From Mytilus edulis (taxonomy: Eukaryota > Mollusca > Bivalvia > Mytilida > Mytilidae), in contig NC_092346.1 of NCBI RefSeq assembly GCF_963676685.1, positions 46,993,289 to 47,057,288 of the forward strand: a DNA stretch of 64,000 nucleotides, read 5' to 3'. This document shows, one piece after another, positions 26,366-38,024 of this stretch (its first letter is position 1; each line of letters starts with the position of its first letter). The notes beneath the pieces are model-generated. The model worked only from the letters and a program-made list of their open reading frames with translations. It had not been told where the DNA came from and ran no database searches. The position numbers and the translations under genes are program-made.

Positions 26366-29300
26366 GTTTGAATATTTTGATATACAAGAGTAATTCCCTT
26401 ACCCTTTTCCTACCAATACGTACGGATCTATGATATACGATACATGGGCCTTTTTAGAGAAAACACCTACGCTAATCTTTTTGTTAGCCCACAAGGAGAA
26501 TCTCTTAGTTTGGTCTTTGTGATATACAAGAGGACTTCCCTTTGCTGTTCAACAGTTACGGGTCTAGGACATAAGAACCATGGGTAATTTTCGAGGCAAC
26601 ATTATTCCATACATCTGATATGTTTGACAACGCAATCAGGGTTAGTGCTATGACCCATCTTAAAGGCAATGGCTACCTCTACCTCTGCTAATATGGTCCA
26701 CGTTTAGATTATCTTAGTCGGTCAGCTGGCAATATTTCATTTTGACTTCGTTGTACACCGGGATACTATATCCCCCTTTAAACCGTCTGCTGACAAATTT
26801 GCACAGGTCTAGGGCATGATTGTTATGGGCTATTTTAGAGGAAATGCCTACCTCTAACACTGGTATAATGGCCCACGTGGAGAATCTCTTAGTTTGGCCA
26901 GCCGGCAATACTTCAGTTCGAATTCGTTGTATCCGGGATACCATATCCCCCCATTTGAACCCTCTACTGACAAATTCGTACGGATCTAGGGTATAATTTT
27001 TATGGGCCATTTTAAAGGCAATAAGTACCTCTTCCTCTGGTATCATTCCCCACGTGGAGAATCTCTTCGTTTGGCCAGCCGGCAATAGTTCATTTTCGAG
27101 TTTGTGATAAACCAGGGTACCCCCTTATCCTTTCCTGACTAACTCGTACGGGTCTAGGGCATACGTGCTATGAGCCATTTTATAGGCAATACCAACCTCT
27201 ACCTCTGGTATGATGGTTGATGTGGAGAATCTCTTAGTTTGGCCAGCCGGCAATAGTTCAGTTCGAATTCGTTGTAAACCGGAATACCATATCCCCCCTT
27301 TTAACCCTCTACTGACAAACTCGTACGGGTCTAGGGTACAAGTGCTCAGAGCCATTTTAAAGGCAATAAGTACCTCTTCCTGTGGTATCATTGCCCACGT
27401 GGAGAATCTCTTCGTTTGGTCAGCCGGCAATAGTTCATTTTCGAATTTGTGATATACCAGGGTACCCCCCTTATCCTTTCAAGACTAACTCGTACGGGTC
27501 TAGGGCATAAGTGCTATGGGCCATTTTATAGGCCATACCAACCTCTACCACTGGTATGATGGTCGATGTGGTGAATCTCTTATTTTGGCCAGCCGACAAT
27601 AGTTAGGTTCGAATTCGTTGTAAACCGGAATACCATATCCCCCCTTTTAACCCTCTACTGACAAACTCGTATGGGTCTAGGGTACCAGTGCTATGGGCCT
27701 TTTTAAAGGCAATAAGTACCTCTTCCTCTGGTATCATTGCCCACGTGGAGAATCTCTTCGTTTGGCCAGCCTGCAATAGTTCATTTTCGAATTTGTGATA
27801 AACCAGGGTACCCCCTTATCCTTTCCTGACTAACTCGTACGGGTCTAGGGCATAAGTGCTATGAGCCATTTTATCGACAATACCAACCTCTACCTCTGGT
27901 ATAATGGCCGATGTGGAGAATCTCTTAGTTTGGCCAGCCGGCAATAGTTCAGTTCGAATTCGTTGTATCCGGGATACCATATCCTCCCTTTGAACCCTCT
28001 ACTGACAAACTCGTACGGGTCTAGGGTATAAGTGCTATGGGCCATTTTAAAGGCAATAAGTACCTCTTCCTCTGGTATCATTGCCCACGTGGAGAATTTC
28101 TTCGTTTGGCCAGCCGGCAATAGTTCATTTTCGAATTTGTGATATACCAGGGTACCCCCCCCCCCCTTATCCTTTTCTGACTAACTCGTACGGGTCTAGG
28201 GCATAAGTGCTATGGGCCATTTTAGAGGCAATACCAACCTCTACCTCTGGTATAATGGCCGATGTGGAGAATCTCTTAGTTTGGCCAGCCGGCAATAGTT
28301 CAGTTCGAATTTGTTGTATCCGGGATACCATATCCCCCCTTTGAACCCTCTACTGACAAACTCGTACGGGTCTAGGGTATAAGTGCTATGGGCCATTTTA
28401 AAGGCAATAAGTACCTCTTCCTCTGGTATCATTGCCCACGTGGAGAATCTCTTCGTTTGGCCAGCCGGCAATAGTTCATTTTCGAATTTGTGATATACCA
28501 GGGTACCCCCCCTTATCCTTTTCTGAATAACTCGTACGGGTCTAGGGCATAAGTGCTATGGGCCATTTTAGAGGCAATACCAACCTCTACCTCTGGTATA
28601 ATGGCCGATGTGGAGAATCTCTTAGTTTGGCCAGCCGGCAATAGTTCAGTTCGAATTTGTTGTATCCGGGATACCATATCCCCCCTTTGAACCCTCTACT
28701 GACAAACTCGTACGGGTCTAGGGTATAAGTGCTATGGGCCATTTTAAAGGCAATAAGTACCTCTTCCTCTGGTATCATTGCCCACGTGGAGAATCTCTTC
28801 GTTTGGCCAGCCGGCAATAGTTCATTTTCGAATTTGTGATATACCAGGGTACCCCCCTTATCCTTTTCTGACTAACTCGTACGGGTCTAGGGCATAAGTG
28901 CTATGGGCTATTTTAGAGGCAATACCAACCTCTACCTCTGGTATAATGGCCGATTTTGAGAATCTCTTAGTTTGGCCAGCCGGCAATAGTTCAGTTCGAA
29001 TTCGTTGTATCCGGGATACCATATCCTCCCTTTGAACCCTCTACTGACAAACTCGTACGGGTCTAGGGTATAAGTGCTATGGGCCATTTTAAAGGCAATA
29101 AGTACCTCTTCCTCTGGTATCATTGCCCACGTGGAGAATTTCTTCGTTTGGCCAGCCGGCAATAGTTCATTTTCGAATTTGTGATATACCAGGGTACCCC
29201 CCCTTATCCTTTTCTGACTAACTCGTACGGGTCTAGGGCATAAGTGCTATGGGCCATTTTAGAGGCAATACCAACCTCTACCTCTGGTATAATGGCCGAT

Positions 29301-32300
29301 GTGGAGAATCTCTTAGTTTGGCCAGCCGGCAATAGTTCAGTTCGAATTTGTTGTATCCGGGATACCATATCCCCCCTTTGAACCCTCTACTGACAAACTC
29401 GTACGGGTCTAGGGTATAAGTGCTATGGGCCATTTTAAAGGCAATAAGTACCTCTTCCTCTGGTATCATTGCCCACGTGGAGAATCTCTTCGTTTGGCCA
29501 GCCGGCAATAGTTCATTTTCGAATTTGTGATATACCAGGGTACCCCCCTTATCCTTTTCTGACTAACTCGTACGGGTCTAGGGCATAAGTGCTATGGGCT
29601 ATTTTAGAGGCAATACCAACCTCTACCTCTGGTATAATGGCCGATTTTGAGAATCTCTTAGTTTGGCCAGCCGGCAATAGTTCAGTTCGAATTCGTTGTA
29701 TCCGGGATACCATATCCTCCCTTTGAACCCTCTACTGACAAACTCGTACGGGTCTAGGGTATAAGTGCTATGGGCCATTTTAAAGGCAATAAGTACCTCT
29801 TCCTCTGGTATCATTGCCCACGTGGAGAATTTCTTCGTTTGGCCAGCCGGCAATAGTTCATTTTCGAATTTGTGATATACCAGGGTACCCCCCCCCTTAT
29901 CCTTTTCTGACTAACTCGTACGGGTCTAGGGCATAAGTGCTATGGGCCATTTTAGAGGCAATACCAACCTCTACCTCTGGTATAATGGCCGATGTGGAGA
30001 ATCTCTTAGTTTGGCCAGCCGGCAATAGTTCAGTTCGAATTTGTTGTATCCGGGATACCATATCCCCCCTTTGAACCCTCTACTGACAAACTCGTACGGG
30101 TCTAGGGTATAAGTGCTATGGGCCATTTTAAAGGCAATAAGTACCTCTTCCTCTGGTATCATTGCCCACGTGGAGAATCTCTTCGTTTGGCCAGCCGGCA
30201 ATAGTTCATTTTCGAATTTGTGATATACCAGGGTACCCCCCTTATCCTTTTCTGACTAACTCGTACGGGTCTAGGGCATAAGTGCTATGGGCTATTTTAG
30301 AGGCAATACCAACCTCTACCTCTGGTATAATGGCCGATTTTGAGAATCTCTTAGTTTGGCCAGCCGGCAATAGTTCAGTTCGAATTCGTTGTATCCGGGA
30401 TACCATATCCTCCCTTTGAACCCTCTACTGACAAACTCGTACGGGTCTAGGGTATAAGTGCTATAGGCCATTTTAAAGGCAATAAGTACCTCTTCCTCTG
30501 GTATCATTGCCCACGTGGAGAATTTCTTCGTTTGGCCAGCCGGCAATAGTTCATTTTCGAATTTGTGATATACCAGGGTACCCCCCCCCCCTTATCCTTT
30601 TCTGACTAACTCGTACGGGTCTAGGGCATAAGTGCTATGGGCCATTTTAGAGGCAATACCAACCTCTACCTCTGGTATAATGGCCGATGTGGAGAATCTC
30701 TTAGTTTGGCCAGCCGGCAATAGTTCAGTTCGAATTTGTTGTATCCGGGATACCATATCCCCCCTTTGAACCCTCTACTGACAAACTCGTACGGGTCTAG
30801 GGTATAAGTGCTATGGGCCATTTTAAAGGCAATAAGTACCTCTTCCTCTGGTATCATTGCCCACGTGGAGAATCTCTTCGTTTGGCCAGCCGGCAATAGT
30901 TCATTTTCGAATTTGTGATATACCAGGGTACCCCCCTTATCCTTTTCTGACTAACTCGTACGGGTCTAGGGCATAAGTGCTATGGGCTATTTTAGAGGCA
31001 ATACCAACCTCTACCTCTGGTATAATGGCCGATTTTGAGAATCTCTTAGTTTGGCCAGCCGGCAATAGTTCAGTTCGAATTCGTTGTATCCGGGATACCA
31101 TATCCTCCCTTTGAACCCTCTACTGACAAACTCGTACGGGTCTAGGGTATAAGTGCTATGGGCCATTTTAAAGGCAATAAGTACCTCTTCCTCTGGTATC
31201 ATTGCCCACGTGGAGAATTTCTTCGTTTGGCCAGCCGGCAATAGTTCATTTTCGAATTTGTGATATACCAGGGTACCCCCCCCTTATCCTTTTCTGACTA
31301 ACTCGTACGGGTCTAGGGCATAAGTGCTATGGGCCATTTTAGAGGCAATACCAACCTCTACCTCTGGTATAATGGCCGATGTGGAGAATCTCTTAGTTTG
31401 GCCAGCCGGCAATAGTTCAGTTCGAATTTGTTGTATCCGGGATACCATATCCCCCCTTTGAACCCTCTACTGACAAACTCGTACGGGTCTAGGGTATAAG
31501 TGCTATGGGCCATTTTAAAGGCAATAAGTACCTCTTCCTCTGGTATCATTGCCCACGTGGAGAATCTCTTCGTTTGGCCAGCCGGCAATAGTTCATTTTC
31601 GAATTTGTGATATACCAGGGTACCCCCCTTATCCTTTTCTGACTAACTCGTACGGGTCTAGGGCATAAGTGCTATGGGCTATTTTAGAGGCAATACCAAC
31701 CTCTACCTCTGGTATAATGGCCGATTTTGAGAATCTCTTAGTTTGGCCAGCCGGCAATAGTTCAGTTCGAATTCGTTGTATCCGGGATACCATATCCTCC
31801 CTTTGAACCCTCTACTGACAAACTCGTACGAGTCTAGGGTATAAGTGCTATGGGCCATTTTAAAGGCAATAAGTACCTCTTCCTCTGGTATCATTGCCCA
31901 CGTGGAGAATTTCTTCGTTTGGCCAGCCGGCAATAGTTCATTTTCGAATTTGTGATATACCAGGGTACCCCCCCCTTATCCTTTTCTGACTAACTCGTAC
32001 GGGTCTAGGGCATAAGTGCTATGGGCCATTTTAGAGGCAATACCAACCTCTACCTCTGGTATAATGGCCGATGTGGAGAATCTCTTAGTTTGGCCAGCCG
32101 GCAATAGTTCAGTTCGAATTTGTTGTATCCGGGATACCATATCCCCCCTTTGAACCCTCTACTGACAAACTCGTACGGGTCTAGGGTATAAGTGCTATGG
32201 GCCATTTTAAAGGCAATAAGTACCTCTTCCTCTGGTATCATTGCCCACGTGGAGAATCTCTTCGTTTGGCCAGCCGGCAATAGTTCATTTTCGAATTTGT

Positions 32301-32386
32301 GATATACCAGGGTACCCCCCTTATCCTTTTCTGACTAACTCGTACGGGTCTAGGGCATAAGTGCTATGGGACATTTTAGAGGCAAT
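26366..32386 (-). repeat. Satellite array B (same family, inverted)
   Basis: From about 26,385 the repeat reads in reverse complement (GAGAATCTCTTAGTTTGG, CCAGCCGGCAATAGTTC). The first three or so monomers (26,385-26,760) are heavily diverged, and similarity to the family consensus then rises to the right. Roughly 17 dimer units are present. The last unit stops abruptly at about 32,386 within GGGACATTTTAGAGGCAATT, against unrelated AT-rich DNA. Orientation relative to array A is inverted, with the switch point near 26,365-26,385. Confidence 0.92.
28580..32340 (-). repeat. 691-bp higher-order repeat in array B
   Basis: Two dimer types alternate strictly. One has GTTGTATCCGGGATACC preceded by AATTT and a GATGTGGAGAATC partner. 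The other has CGATTTTGAGAATC with CATATCCTCCC. Type-1 units begin at 28,587, 29,278, 29,971, 30,666, 31,358 and 32,050, and type-2 units at 28,932, 29,623, 30,316, 31,011 and 31,703. Copies are almost identical; spacing (691-695 bp) varies mainly through a C-run of 6 to 13 bases next to GGGTA. This is the youngest, most homogenised part of the satellite in the window. Confidence 0.9.
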
Positions 32387-32540
32387 TAAATGGACTGGTA
32401 ATGTTGAGATTAAAGACTCTTATTGATCTCCGTAATTTTGAAGAATTATGTCATTGAAATAGTAATTGACAGTTTCTATTTTTCTGTTTATTATATTCCT
32501 TCAACAAACTATGTTTCTTGTTTTTCTGATCTTTTTAATT

Positions 32541-32650
32541 GTGTGATACTATCGTATGTATTGTATATTTTAGTTTTAGAATTGGACTATATTTGTGTGA
32601 TACTATCGTATGTATTGTATATTTTAGTTTTAGAATTGGACTATATTTGT
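32541..32650 (+). repeat. 54-bp tandem duplication
   Basis: Two identical 54-bp copies, each starting GTGTGATACTATCGTATG and ending GGACTATATTT, stand head to tail shortly after the satellite border. The 54-bp length keeps a surrounding 86-codon frame open, but that frame has hydrophobic low-complexity content and no recognised domain. Confidence 0.9.
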
Positions 32651-33746
32651 AGACAACGAACAGATTATGGAATGCCCATATGACAATTAATTCCATTTAA
32701 TTACCCTATATTTAATCATCTTGTTTTAATTACTATAGTTTACATTGATTCAATAATAACAACATTTTAATGTTCATAATTGTTTTGTGTTGTGTGAGGC
32801 AATGCAATTAAACTTTTCATTTACTTTCATTTTAAATGACGCGGACCTTGCAGAAGACACCTATTGGCTTACTATTTCCTAATTACTTTATATTGCTATA
32901 AATAGCATAACCATATTGGATATTAACAGCAAAAGTTATTTTATTGTCACAATCTAATAACTACCCAAACATTTCATCGAACGCGGTTTTGATCTCATGA
33001 ATATTATTGACGGCTAGCCTCATGAATATTAACGCCGGCTAGATCCACACTAGTGTGATTTACTAGTAGATAAAAAAAGAAACAGACATACAAGGCCAAA
33101 TCATTATGATAAATATGCATAGGAATAATGGAATACTTGAAGTGCAATTATACATAAATTAAGACTGATTTGTGCATCAGAAAATTATATAATTTAACAA
33201 GAAAATAGATATAGTTTAGTATATAGTCATATTTAAATTGAAAGATCAAAAATAATGTCATACAATTGTGAAACCTCCAAGTCAAATAGACAAAATGATC
33301 TTTCTGCTTTAAAATGAATTATTTTAAATAAGGAAACATTTTTTTTAAATCTCAGAATATGATCAAGATTCTTTGATAGAAAGTCATTGAATTTTCATTT
33401 TAAATATAATGAAGTATTTTTAAGATGCTTGGGTAGCAATTTGAATAGAGAGAACATAATTTTATTAATAAAACATCTTCATTCTATACATTAATTGCCA
33501 AAGGGTAGCTTGTTTGAATCTAACCTACTTTACACAGTTCTCAAACGAGAGTTTACTTTGGAAGTATATTTATATTCGGTTATAGCTATATTGTAACATA
33601 AATTGGATGTTTTCCTTTGATGTTTTAATGAAATAATTTGCTTAAAAAGTGTGTCGAGGGAAAACCATGGTATAATATATGCAAATTTATGTTGTACCAT
33701 ACTTGCTAATTAAATATGCAGCTCAACTAGAATCCAAAGGAATAAA

Positions 33747-33809
33747 GGCGGAGCTTAGCTATGGTACAACATATTCATGTTCATGTTATTCCATGGCTGA
33801 AGCTCCACC
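33747..33809. repeat. Imperfect hairpin
   Basis: GGCGGAGCTTAGCTATGG pairs with CCATGGCTGAAGCTCCACC across a ~26-base loop. A second pair, TTATGTTGTACCATA (33,687) and TATGGTACAACATA (33,760), overlaps it. This may be a worn MITE. Confidence 0.6.
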
Positions 33810-34087
33810 CCATTTTTTGAAAGATATCCGCCTCTGAAATATTTTGGAAACAGAAAAAAAAGTGAAAGGTCATGAACATTTATTTGTTTCATTTGCACAA
33901 AGCAATAAGTCAATTGTAACACAACACATCGCAAGAAACATGTTTTAAACTCAAAACAAAAATTGCTTTTCACTAGCTCCCGTAAGTTGAAAAAAGATTC
34001 GAAAAGTTCCTTCTTTCAGTTTTGAAAAAAATAATAAAAAAATTGTTCCATTGCGAAAATTCCAATTAACTTTCTTTTAACAAATGT

Positions 34088-36499
34088 TTAAGTGAAAGAA
34101 AAATTGCAGTTGTTAAAATTTACAGTTCCACTTGTGTTAGTAATATCATTCAAACATTTTAGGCGCGTTGAAATGTCACGACAATTTGCGGAATTTTCAG
34201 TGTTGACTGGTTCCAGTTTTGTACACTTGAAAGGTGGCTCCTCAACTTCCAATTCATTATGGGTAACAGAAACTGTATCAATACTTGGTGGATTTAACAC
34301 AGAAGACACTTTTTGCTCTATTTCATCAGTTTTTGATTTGTATGCCCTTACAGCTGACGACCTGTGTCCAGTACGATCCATTATTGTTTGTTCATCTAAT
34401 CCTGCTTTGTACAATGCTGTTGCGCACGTCCTCTTCCCAGAATGATTTGTGTAATTTCCAGTTAAGCCCGCTTTTTGACACATCTCTTTCATTAACCCTT
34501 CTAGTTTATTTACACCAAGCGGCTGCTTTCCATACCGGATTGTATTTCCGACCATAGCCAAAGGTTTTCGATAAAAGCATCCATCATTACCAAGCATGTT
34601 GAGATATGTCTCAAAAATGTTGTACATACACCTAGGTCCTGAAAATGAATTATAAAACTAAAAATAATACAAATATTGTATATATGGCGATTTTAAGAAA
34701 TAATCAGTTACCGTAGGTAAACTTAGTACATGTATAACGGAGGGGTACCTCGATTTGCACAATTTCGAAAAGTGATAAAAATATACATCTTCATTAAAAG
34801 CAGTTACATTGTCTTTTATTTATGAGTATTTTGCAATTTGAGAGTTAAACTATAAAACCAGGTTTAATCCACCATTTTCTACATACAAAAATTCCTGTAT
34901 CAAGTCTTGAATATGACAGAAGTGTTCGATTCGGTTGATTTTGTCACTTTAAATACGGTAACGGGCTTTGCGCTTTACATTTTCAATTTTAAAACTAACG
35001 GTGGATGGGAGATAACTCTTGTAAAGAATGCAGTTTTTCGTCAGTCGTGATAGACAGAGCAAACACAAAAAATCGTAAAAAACATGAATTTGTTAGTGAT
35101 CAAATAGATGGAACTTCACTGTACACTTCTCACGCTCCCTAATTACTATTTTACTGTTTAGTGTTTGGTAATATAAGCCTTAAAAATATGATTCATCAAT
35201 GAATAATTAAATAATTAAATAAAGTTTCAAATTCATTAAATAACGAGTTAAAGGAGTTTGCCAAGAAATTCTTAATTGTACATGTTTTAGCATTTTTAAT
35301 GAAAGGAACAACATGCAAAATAATTATATTTACAGTACGATATCTTGATTATTAACAATAAAACAAAACTTACCGTCATTAGAATAATGTTTTATATCCT
35401 TATTGCTAATTTTCATATGAGCCAGACCACCGTTGAAAGTTTTGTTGTTACGGCCAATAAATCTAATGTATTTCCCCTTTCCGTCTTCTCCAAGTTCAAA
35501 CTGAGAACATTGCAAATTCCTATGTTCATCCCTACCCCTCAAGCCAAACATTTTACAGGCATAATAAAAAACAGTATACTGAAGTGTTGTTGAATTTGAT
35601 TGTCCAAAAACACCAGATGACCACAACATTTCCTCATCTTCCTCCGATATTGCGTCGGCCTTTTTTTGTTTAGTCCCCAGTCCTTTCGCCAGCAAATATT
35701 TCATTCTTGCATCAAGCACTTTGCGAAATTGTGCAAATGTGCCGTCTTTTTCATCAAAGAAGTTAACATGAAATAATTTGTTGTCCTTGCAATGTCTCAT
35801 TAAACCACAGACGATGTAATACAACGACTTCGGAGGATATTCGTCTCCCGTTTTTTTCCGAGCCTCCAAAACAAATCTCTGTAGCCAATAATCCATCGTA
35901 TTAACATCCATTGTTAACAAATCTGTTATTTCAACACCGTTTTGTCTTCTAGCTGCCCGCCATTCATTAAACACTTTTATAGCCCACTTTGTGTTCTTTT
36001 GTGTATTCGGGTTGGTTTGCGAAGTTATTAGTTTATCGATCTCGTCAGCAGAAACACATGTAGAAAAACGATTAATCCCTGTGTTCATGGGGTTTTCGAC
36101 TCCGCTGGTATTTGGTTCCCGGGCCAAATAACCAAGTTCAAATGTTCCCAAGTCAAAATTTTCTTCGCACTCAACATCGTATACGTTCATTGCTTGTGAA
36201 ATTGTCAAATTGACATCCATTATATTTGCTGCCTGAGAAATAGCCAGATCGTCAAAATAGTCGGCCTCAATCTCTTGAGAACAGACTGCCAACTTGATAT
36301 CATCTTCGATTTCGGTCGCGACTTCAGATAATTGAATATCTTCCTCTATTTCGGCCGCAATTTGTGATAAATGAACATCGTCTTCCATTTCAGCTGCCGT
36401 TATAATGAGTTCGCTTTCCTCAAAATCCAATAAATCGGGAAGTTCTGCCATTTTTTTCTCTTTCTGCAAATTGTGCGGCGGGCTTTCTAAATGAAACAC
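34088..36499 (-). CDS. Tyrosine-recombinase-like protein (Crypton-derived, DUF3504 type), two exons
   Basis: Exon 1 (36,499-35,374) and exon 2 (34,638-34,088) join through a GTAAGT donor and a TTTTCAG acceptor, with phase kept (Gly376). The product is 558 aa from the first ATG, or 542 aa from a second ATG at 36,451 (MAELPDLL), which may be the true start. Residues ~30-110 hold three or four acidic repeats of the form AAEIEDDIxLS. Residues ~155-270 resemble the SAM-like core-binding domain (NPNTQKNTKWAIKVFNEWR). The catalytic-like domain follows, with box I GLRGRDEHR (~319-327), NHSGKRTCAT (440-449) and GHRSSAVRAY (466-475), Tyr475 being the putative nucleophile. Known family: vertebrate ZMYM/QRICH1/KCTD1 genes carry domesticated Crypton domains, and molluscs have many copies. 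The HxxR position reads His441-Ser-Gly-Lys444, so the canonical Arg is shifted by one. It may be domesticated or an expanded repeat; the open frame argues for recent function. Confidence 0.85.
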
Positions 36500-36633
36500 G
36501 CAGATTATACACGAGGCGCAAAAGTGACTTGCGCGAGCTTACTTTTCATTGGATAAAACTGTAACGTGACCAATTTCCAATATTAGTTCAAGGTCTTCAA
36601 AGCTGTCAATCATTTTATTTATATTACAAATTT

Positions 36634-36732
36634 TATATACCATGTGTTTTACTCATTAACATATTTAAACAAACTCATCCTTCGGATTCGTTTGTTTAAA
36701 TATGTTAACTCGTAAGAACCATGGTATATATA
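36634..36732. repeat. Hairpin upstream of the recombinase-like gene
   Basis: TTAACATATTTAAACAAAC pairs with GTTTGTTTAAATATGTTAA around a 3-base TTC loop closed by CATCC/GGAT. Outer arms TATATACCAT and ATGGTATATA pair too. It stands about 135 bp upstream of the first ATG of the minus-strand gene. Confidence 0.85.
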
Positions 36733-36839
36733 GTACTTAGAAGGGTTGATTTTTTTCTTAGGTATAAACTCAATTTACTCAATTTTCTTTGTAATATATA
36801 TACTAGTAGTAACATGGATATCGTTTTTGGGGACCTTTA

Positions 36840-36975
36840 TAGTTTGTTGTTCAGTGTGAGCCAATGCTCCGTGTTGAAGACCGTAATTCAGCCTATGATG
36901 ATTTACTTTTACGAATAGTGAATTAGATGGAGAGATTTCTTATTGGCACTCATACCACATCTTCTTATATTATTC
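36840..36975 (-). repeat. Dispersed short repeat, copy 1 (SINE-like)
   Basis: The block GTGTGAGCCAATGCTCCGTG, with a downstream CATACCACATCTTCTTATAT, recurs at 43,270-43,410. Related ends (read as GTGGTATGA..GCCAATAAGA) recur at 55,705, 60,130 and, more diverged, at 51,420-51,490 and 48,770-48,885. It is non-coding and dispersed on both strands. Confidence 0.7.
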
Positions 36976-37124
36976 TGCTCATTATTAGTCATTGATATGA
37001 TCTAATTATTCTAGCATTTTACTTTGCAATGACTACAAAGGTGATAAATTTTAATATATACAGCCTCCTTCATTAATAAATACTGTTTCCTTTGAATCTT
37101 AGATAAGAAATAAGATAAAACAAA

Positions 37125-37507
37125 TGTTTGCGTTATAACGCAAATGTTTGCGTTACAACGCAAAGCCTTTGTGTTATATCGCAAAGGTTTGCGTTTAACG
37201 CAAATGTTTGCGTTATAACGCAAAGGTTTGCGTTATATCGCAATGGTTTGCCTTGTAACGCAAATGTTTGCGTTTTAACGCAAAGGTTTGCGTTATATCG
37301 CAAAGGTTTGCGTTACAACGCAAAGGTTTGACAGTTTGCGTTGTAACGCAAAGGCTTGCGTTATATCGCAAAGGTTTGCGTTGTAACGCAAATGTTTGCG
37401 TTATAACGCAAAGGTTAGCGTTATTTCGCAAAGGTTTGCGTTACAACGCAAAAGGTTTGCGTTAGGTTTGCGTTGTAACGCAAAGGTTTGCGTTGAAACG
37501 CAAACAT
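37125..37507. repeat. Minisatellite of palindromic units (GCGTT..AACGC)
   Basis: Roughly 18 units of 18-22 bp are each built on a palindrome of the form TTTGCGTTATAACGCAAA. The 4-base centre varies (ATAA, ACAA, ATAT, GTAA). Many unit borders read CGCAAAGGTTTGCG or CGCAAATGTTTGCG. CpG dinucleotides are dense compared with the AT-rich flanks. Reading frames in all phases are a by-product of the repeat. Confidence 0.92.
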
Positions 37508-37867
37508 AGGAAGAAAAATAAAATAAAAAAATGTGTGGCGCTAATACGCTTCCGTATATTATAGTCTTACTACTTTCATTACATAAATATACAGTAGTAC
37601 AAGATTTCAAGATTTTCAAGATTTATTAGGAAAACACTCGGGCACATTAACAATGTGTTACAAGAGATCATTATTGATATTACTAGATTTGTTTCACTTG
37701 ACTGGGCGGGTTTTATAAAAAGTTCGCGTATATAAGACCAGTCCATCTATATACAGGAGTATTGGGATAAACACATCAATGAAGTGTCCAGTTATTCGTT
37801 CTTTATCAAACACTCAGTTCTTTTGTATATGCGTTTGATGACATTGATATGTGATTATATATAGATT

Positions 37868-38024
37868 CCTTCACTGCAACAAAGGTATTACGATATTTCT
37901 CCACTCGGGACAGTTAAATTTTATTATTTCAAGCGCGAGGCTTGCCATGCTTTTTAAATAATTAAAATTTAACTGTCGAGAGTGGAAAAATATCGTAATA
38001 CGCGCGTTACAGTAGTGAAATCTG
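37868..38024. repeat. Long imperfect palindrome with GC-rich loop
   Basis: TATTACGATATTTCTCCACTC and GACAGTTAAATTTTA on the left pair with GAGTGGAAAAATATCGTAATA and TAAAATTTAACTGTC on the right. The loop contains GCGCGAGGCTTGCC. Weaker outer pairing (TTCACTGCAAC with GTTACAGTAGTGAA) extends the arms. Confidence 0.85.

Larger units (their letters stand above)
32387..34087. other. AT-rich intergenic DNA
   Basis: Apart from the 54-bp duplication and a short hairpin near 33,750-33,810, I see no gene, RNA or known element here. Small reading frames (for example 33,755-33,973, minus) lack any recognisable domain. Confidence 0.6.

Noticed and set aside
25770..32280. Array B reading as a repeat-protein gene cluster on the minus strand
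   Set aside because: Same satellite as array A in reverse; each unit ends in the same stop and has no splice signals or promoter of its own.
1..32386. CRISPR-like array
   Set aside because: The units are ~345 bp with no short conserved repeats separated by unique spacers, and the DNA is eukaryotic.
34092..34557. Plus-strand frames opposite exon 2 of the recombinase-like gene
   Set aside because: Antisense shadows; the minus strand carries the conserved motifs and splice sites.
37011..37619. Overlapping reading frames on both strands within the GCGTT/AACGC minisatellite
   Set aside because: All consist of RYNANVC- or ALQRK-like repeats produced by the ~20-bp period; no independent coding evidence.
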